Shown here one piece after another: positions 61,216 to 64,000 of a stretch of DNA of 64,000 nt. Every line of letters begins with the position of its first letter. Positions within the stretch are counted from its first letter, which is position 1. The position numbers and the translations under genes are program-made. Location: NCBI GenBank assembly GCA_045110285.1, contig JBGCGA010000001.1:1-64000 (forward strand). The letters run 5' to 3'. Below the pieces are notes generated by a model that made no database searches, had not been told where the DNA came from, and saw nothing but the letters and a program-made list of their open reading frames with translations. Source of the stretch: Putridiphycobacter sp045110285 (lineage in GTDB: Bacteria > Bacteroidota > Bacteroidia > Flavobacteriales_D > Crocinitomicaceae).

Positions 61216-61952
61216 TGAGAGCACTTGTAATTGAAGATAAAGCCTACGTGAGAAAAGGACTGATTAGTCTCCTGAAAATAGTAGAGTTTGACATAGAGAT
61301 AGTGGGGGAGTGCGAGTCGGTAAAAGATGCGGTGATAGTAACAAAAGCCTGTAAACCTGAGCTTATTTTTCTAGACATTAATTTACTTGATGGTAGTGCT
61401 TTTGACTTTTTGAGTCAAACAGAAGATTTAAGTTTCAAAGTGATTTTTATTACGGCATATGAAGAATACGCTTTAAAGGCATTGAAAGCAGGCGCGGTAG
61501 ACTATATTTTAAAACCTGTTGATATTCAGGATCTGACAACAGCCCTCAATAAAGTAAACAATTTGCCAATAGAAACGCAGAAAAGGCAGGTTAACACAGC
61601 GAAAGCAGTTTATACAAATGATCACTCTAAATTAGTATTATCACTTCATGATAGTTTTCAGGTGATTGATTTAAATGAACTGATGTATTGTGAATCTGAC
61701 AAAGGATATACGACTTTTTATTGCAGTAATAATAAAAGGTATGTCGTGTCAAAAACGCTCAAAGAATATGATGAACGTTTGGTAGGACAAAACTTTGTTC
61801 GTGCGCACCAATCGTACCTGGTTAACCTTGCTTTTGTCGATCGATACGAAAAAGCTGGCGCTATTCATCTCAAAAATGGGCAAAAGTTGCCAGTTTCAAT
61901 GAGAAAGAAAGATCATTTTATTTCAGAATTTTTGAAATGGAGTAATAGCTAG
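61215..61952 (+). CDS. LytTR-family response regulator
   Basis: A 245-residue transcription regulator. The receiver domain (1-120) has acidic pocket residues near 7-8 (VIED) and phospho-acceptor Asp54 in LIFLDINLLDG, with KPVD near the end. The LytTR DNA-binding domain (about 140-245) includes LNELMYCESDKGYTTFY and FVRAHQSYLVNLAFVDRYEK. It starts on the last base of the kinase stop, so the pair is coupled. It should bind direct repeats upstream of targets; none were spotted near its own operon. The target genes are unknown. Confidence 0.93.
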   Translation: MRALVIEDKAYVRKGLISLLKIVEFDIEIVGECESVKDAVIVTKACKPELIFLDINLLDGSAFDFLSQTEDLSFKVIFITAYEEYALKALKAGAVDYILKPVDIQDLTTALNKVNNLPIETQKRQVNTAKAVYTNDHSKLVLSLHDSFQVIDLNELMYCESDKGYTTFYCSNNKRYVVSKTLKEYDERLVGQNFVRAHQSYLVNLAFVDRYEKAGAIHLKNGQKLPVSMRKKDHFISEFLKWSNS

Positions 61953-62304
61953 ATAATACTATTCGTCAACTCAATTATAGTAAGCTACTTGCTCCAATAA
62001 TATAGTATAAAGTCACAATAGTAGATTGGCCTCAATCTTAAAAATCACCTTGGTGTTAGGCCTCAAATCATTTCCAAAGTAGATTATTATTAGCAATTAT
62101 GCAATAATTTATAAAACAGATCGATCGCAGAAGAATGTTTTTACATGCTGATAAATAATATTTTAGATGATCTTAATAAAATTTTTAGTTTTCTACATTT
62201 TTCTAATTCCCAACATTAGTTGCAATTTAATTGTTCAGAAGCAAGGTTATAGCTACCTTTGGCACCATAGTTGCGATAATCCAACTATAATAATAAATTA
62301 TAAT
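61953..62304. other. Intergenic region ahead of the cold-shock gene
   Basis: 352 bp. It holds the csp promoter (62231-62261) near its end. No terminator hairpin for the LytTR gene was recognised. A frame from 62167 runs into the csp gene but crosses its promoter, so it is not coding. Confidence 0.6.
62231..62261 (+). promoter_or_regulatory. Promoter of the small cold-shock gene
   Basis: TTG at 62231-62233, a 20-bp spacer and TACCTTTG at 62254-62261. The predicted leader of about 35-40 nt before the ATG at 62305 is longer than most here, but shorter than the leader of E. coli cspA. Confidence 0.7.
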
Positions 62305-62496
62305 ATGAATAAAGGAACAGTAAAATTTTTCAATGAAACTAAAGGATTTGGTTTTATTCAAGAAGACGGAGTAGACAAAGATCACTTTGTGCACATCTCA
62401 GGATTAATTGATGAAATCAGAGATGGTGACTCAGTTGAATTCGAACTTCAAGAAGGAAAAAAAGGATTAAATGCAGTAAACGTAAAAGTAGTTTAA
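62305..62496 (+). CDS. csp: Cold-shock protein (CspA family)
   Basis: A 63-residue single cold-shock domain: MNKGTVKFFNETKGFGFIQE has RNP1 (KGFGFI), and DHFVHISGL has RNP2 (HFVHI); it ends KKGLNAVNVKVV. It is an RNA chaperone binding single-stranded nucleic acid. The start at 62305 is fixed by family length and a promoter just upstream; a frame opening at 62167 is an artefact. It is a single-gene transcript with a clear terminator. The CSD of the 168-residue protein at 38462 is related but larger. Confidence 0.97.
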   Translation: MNKGTVKFFNETKGFGFIQEDGVDKDHFVHISGLIDEIRDGDSVEFELQEGKKGLNAVNVKVV

Positions 62497-62517
62497 GCTT
62501 AAATATATTTTTTTACC

Positions 62518-62551
62518 GAAAAGGGCAGTCTTAATTGATTGCCCTTTTTTT
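62518..62551 (+). terminator. Intrinsic terminator of the csp gene
   Basis: AAGGGCAGTC (62521-62530), loop TTAATT, GATTGCCCTT (62537-62546) and a T-run; one G-T pair in the stem. Confidence 0.93.
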
Positions 62552-62616
62552 GTGCCACAATAACCAATGCTTAAAGTTAATAAGTACTGAATACTACACA
62601 CTAAGAATAGGCTATG

Positions 62617-64000
62617 TTACCAAATTCTAAAGTTTGATTCACTGTTGGTTCTTCTGGTCGCTGGTTTTTGCATACCATTTGATAATTCAAATACTTTTTC
62701 TGAAACATATTCATGTAATTCTTGAATAAGAATACGACCATCTTGATCTAAGTCCGCATGACCATCTTTTAAACCAATTAGCAAACAGTAGGTAAATAAA
62801 CCGTTATTCCAATTTTCTCCTTCCATTGCAAATTCAAAACCACCTGATGACGAAATAATTGTGGCTCCTGTCCCTTTTCTTAAATCGACAAATAGTTTTT
62901 TGCTCAATTCAAACGCACTTTGGTTGGTTGATTGGTTGATTGTTGCAGTGGTACCTCTAAATGAAATGTCTCCAGATTCTGAGTTAGAAACAACTGATTT
63001 AACAGCTGCTATGTCATCTTTGTCGAATTCTCCACCATGACATGCGTCAATTAACAATAGTTTTTTTATTGGCTTTATGCCATCTAACAATAATTCAAAT
63101 GCCGAATACTCTATTCCATTTGATTTCGGGTCAGAGAAGTTCATATCGTTAGTAGCTAAATAATAGTCATAATTATCATCCAATACGCCATGTCCAGCAA
63201 CAAAAATAATTACTTGGTCATCTCTCTCTGCAGTGCTTAAAAAAGTTCTGATTTCCTCTAGAATATCAACATTGACCTGCTCATTCTTGTACATTTTGGT
63301 TTTCACTTCATTATAAATACTTGTGTCTGATTCAAAAAAACTGGCTATATCTGTCGCGTCTTTATCAGCATAAGTGAGGTTAAATCCACTTTGTTTGTAT
63401 TCGCTAACGCCAATCGACACCAAATACAAGTTGGGTTTTGTTTTTCCTGCGGAAGTATTTACTGTTATTTCTTCAAAGTAGCTACTAGCCCCTGCATTAT
63501 TCAGTACAGCTACTTTAATATTGTTGGTACCCTGCTGGAGTACTAATTTGATTTCTTTAGTGAAATGAGAGCTACTAGCGGGTATTGATAGCCCTTTGCT
63601 GCCATAAATAGCAACATCATTTATCCATACTTCAATTCTATTAAGGTTTGAACTATCACTTTCTGCTTCAACGATTAATGTAATTTCTTTTTGATTTGTT
63701 CGTGTAGGGATATCCTTAGCATTTGATATTTTACATGAGGGGAGATTAAAGTTGTCATTTAACATGTCTTCTTTAAAACCTAATTTTTCTAGTCTTTTAA
63801 GATACGCACTATGGTATGCATTAATAATGTTTGTATCCGCATAACCCAATCGTTCTAGAACAATGTCTGGTCGGTTATATTTTAAATCGAATTGTTCAAA
63901 ACTATACCGCTTTCCATTTACTGAAAACGCTAGAAAATCTTTCACGTCTTTGGTGGAAAAAAAATAATTGTCAGGTGTAATTAAAATTGGCGTTCCTTTA
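62617..64000 (-). CDS. Caspase-domain protein, partial (probable WD40-caspase)
   Basis: The C-terminal part of a larger protein; the frame is open to the window edge, so a GTG at 63945 is not a start. The visible N-terminal part (ILITPDNYFF, YSFEQFDLKYNRPDIVLERLG) matches the linker that in Bacteroidota follows WD40 repeats. A beta-sandwich (about 115-175) precedes the caspase (C14) fold: NLYLVSIGVSEYKQ, VIIFVAGHGVLDDNYDYYL with the catalytic His and LLLIDACHGGEFD with the catalytic Cys. A C-terminal segment with an EF-hand-like DLDQDGRILIQE follows. Likely a cysteine protease; activity and targets unproven. It is tail-to-tail with csp. Confidence 0.88.
   Translation of the reverse strand, partial: KGTPILITPDNYFFSTKDVKDFLAFSVNGKRYSFEQFDLKYNRPDIVLERLGYADTNIINAYHSAYLKRLEKLGFKEDMLNDNFNLPSCKISNAKDIPTRTNQKEITLIVEAESDSSNLNRIEVWINDVAIYGSKGLSIPASSSHFTKEIKLVLQQGTNNIKVAVLNNAGASSYFEEITVNTSAGKTKPNLYLVSIGVSEYKQSGFNLTYADKDATDIASFFESDTSIYNEVKTKMYKNEQVNVDILEEIRTFLSTAERDDQVIIFVAGHGVLDDNYDYYLATNDMNFSDPKSNGIEYSAFELLLDGIKPIKKLLLIDACHGGEFDKDDIAAVKSVVSNSESGDISFRGTTATINQSTNQSAFELSKKLFVDLRKGTGATIISSSGGFEFAMEGENWNNGLFTYCLLIGLKDGHADLDQDGRILIQELHEYVSEKVFELSNGMQKPATRRTNSESNFRIW

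Noticed and set aside
62167..62304. N-terminal extension of the cold-shock gene by 46 residues
   Set aside because: It crosses the likely promoter (62231-62261) and would add a hydrophobic stretch absent from all CspA proteins.
1..64000. tRNA, rRNA, riboswitch, phage or defence-island signals
   Set aside because: Gaps were scanned by eye for T-loop motifs, conserved riboswitch cores, integrases and restriction or toxin motifs; none was convincing. A covariance-model search would be decisive.

Overview
The window is ordinary chromosomal DNA from a low-GC Bacteroidota bacterium, most likely a marine or freshwater member of Flavobacteriales (a Fluviicola/Crocinitomix-like lineage is a guess). 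Evidence: five secreted proteins end in a type A type-IX-secretion (T9SS) sorting domain and two in a gliding-motility-type (type B) C-terminal domain; GSCFA, DUF5723-like and LuxC-type genes are present; and the Bacteroidota promoter element TAnnTTTG, with TTTG/TTG about 19-20 bp upstream in the best cases, lies just before many start codons. Genes are dense, both strands are used, and no tRNA, rRNA, CRISPR array, insertion sequence, phage gene or recognisable defence island was seen.

Layout. 1-4 kb: the first part of FtsK (its C-terminal end is off the window) and a RecQ helicase, both on the minus strand. 4-11 kb: a plus-strand metabolic run of ilvE-aroE and argS-lipoprotein-phosphohexomutase-aroC, mostly joined by TAATG one-base overlaps. 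11-13 kb: AMP nucleosidase and 3-hydroxyacyl-CoA dehydrogenase, separated by a C(UUCG)G-loop terminator. 13-18 kb: a membrane transglutaminase, a zinc-ribbon protein, comB and ferredoxin on minus, and a tightly overlapping luxC-like/ABC ATPase/GSCFA trio on plus, divergent from the ferredoxin. 18-28 kb: a large beta-propeller/PKD gliding-type protein, a 3-oxoadipyl-CoA-thiolase-like enzyme, a DUF2520-like Rossmann protein and a three-gene cell-surface operon (lipoprotein, DUF5723-like barrel, T9SS propeller). 28-33 kb: an HI0933-type flavoprotein, uvrA and an ECF sigma factor. 33-44 kb: a surface-protein region with two tandem T9SS paralogues that share their C-terminal two-thirds but have different N-terminal modules, a Lys-rich cold-shock-domain protein, a second gliding-type protein, a LamG-like T9SS protein and an FKBP lipoprotein. 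44-49 kb: an RnfD/NqrB-like protein with a DUF2330 protein, ArfB, a PAS/HisKA_2 kinase and a J-domain/KTSC fusion. 49-55 kb: a giant alpha-2-macroglobulin-like protein with a GCNEQ thioester motif. 55-64 kb: a barrel protein, an FG-GAP-repeat T9SS protein, a small-gene/TPR histidine kinase/LytTR regulator cassette, a cold-shock protein, and the C-terminal part of a caspase-domain protein that probably carries WD40 repeats off the window edge.

Working together: the core genes cover chromosome segregation and repair (FtsK, RecQ, UvrA), shikimate and branched-chain amino acid metabolism, translation (ArgS, ArfB) and acyl-CoA chemistry. The accessory part is dominated by exported proteins that depend on T9SS machinery encoded elsewhere. 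No wholly new multi-gene system is obvious. The best leads are the module-swapped tandem T9SS paralogues, the thioester macroglobulin with a plug-like segment, the RnfD-like/DUF2330 pair, the TPR-kinase cassette, and the promoters that abut start codons.
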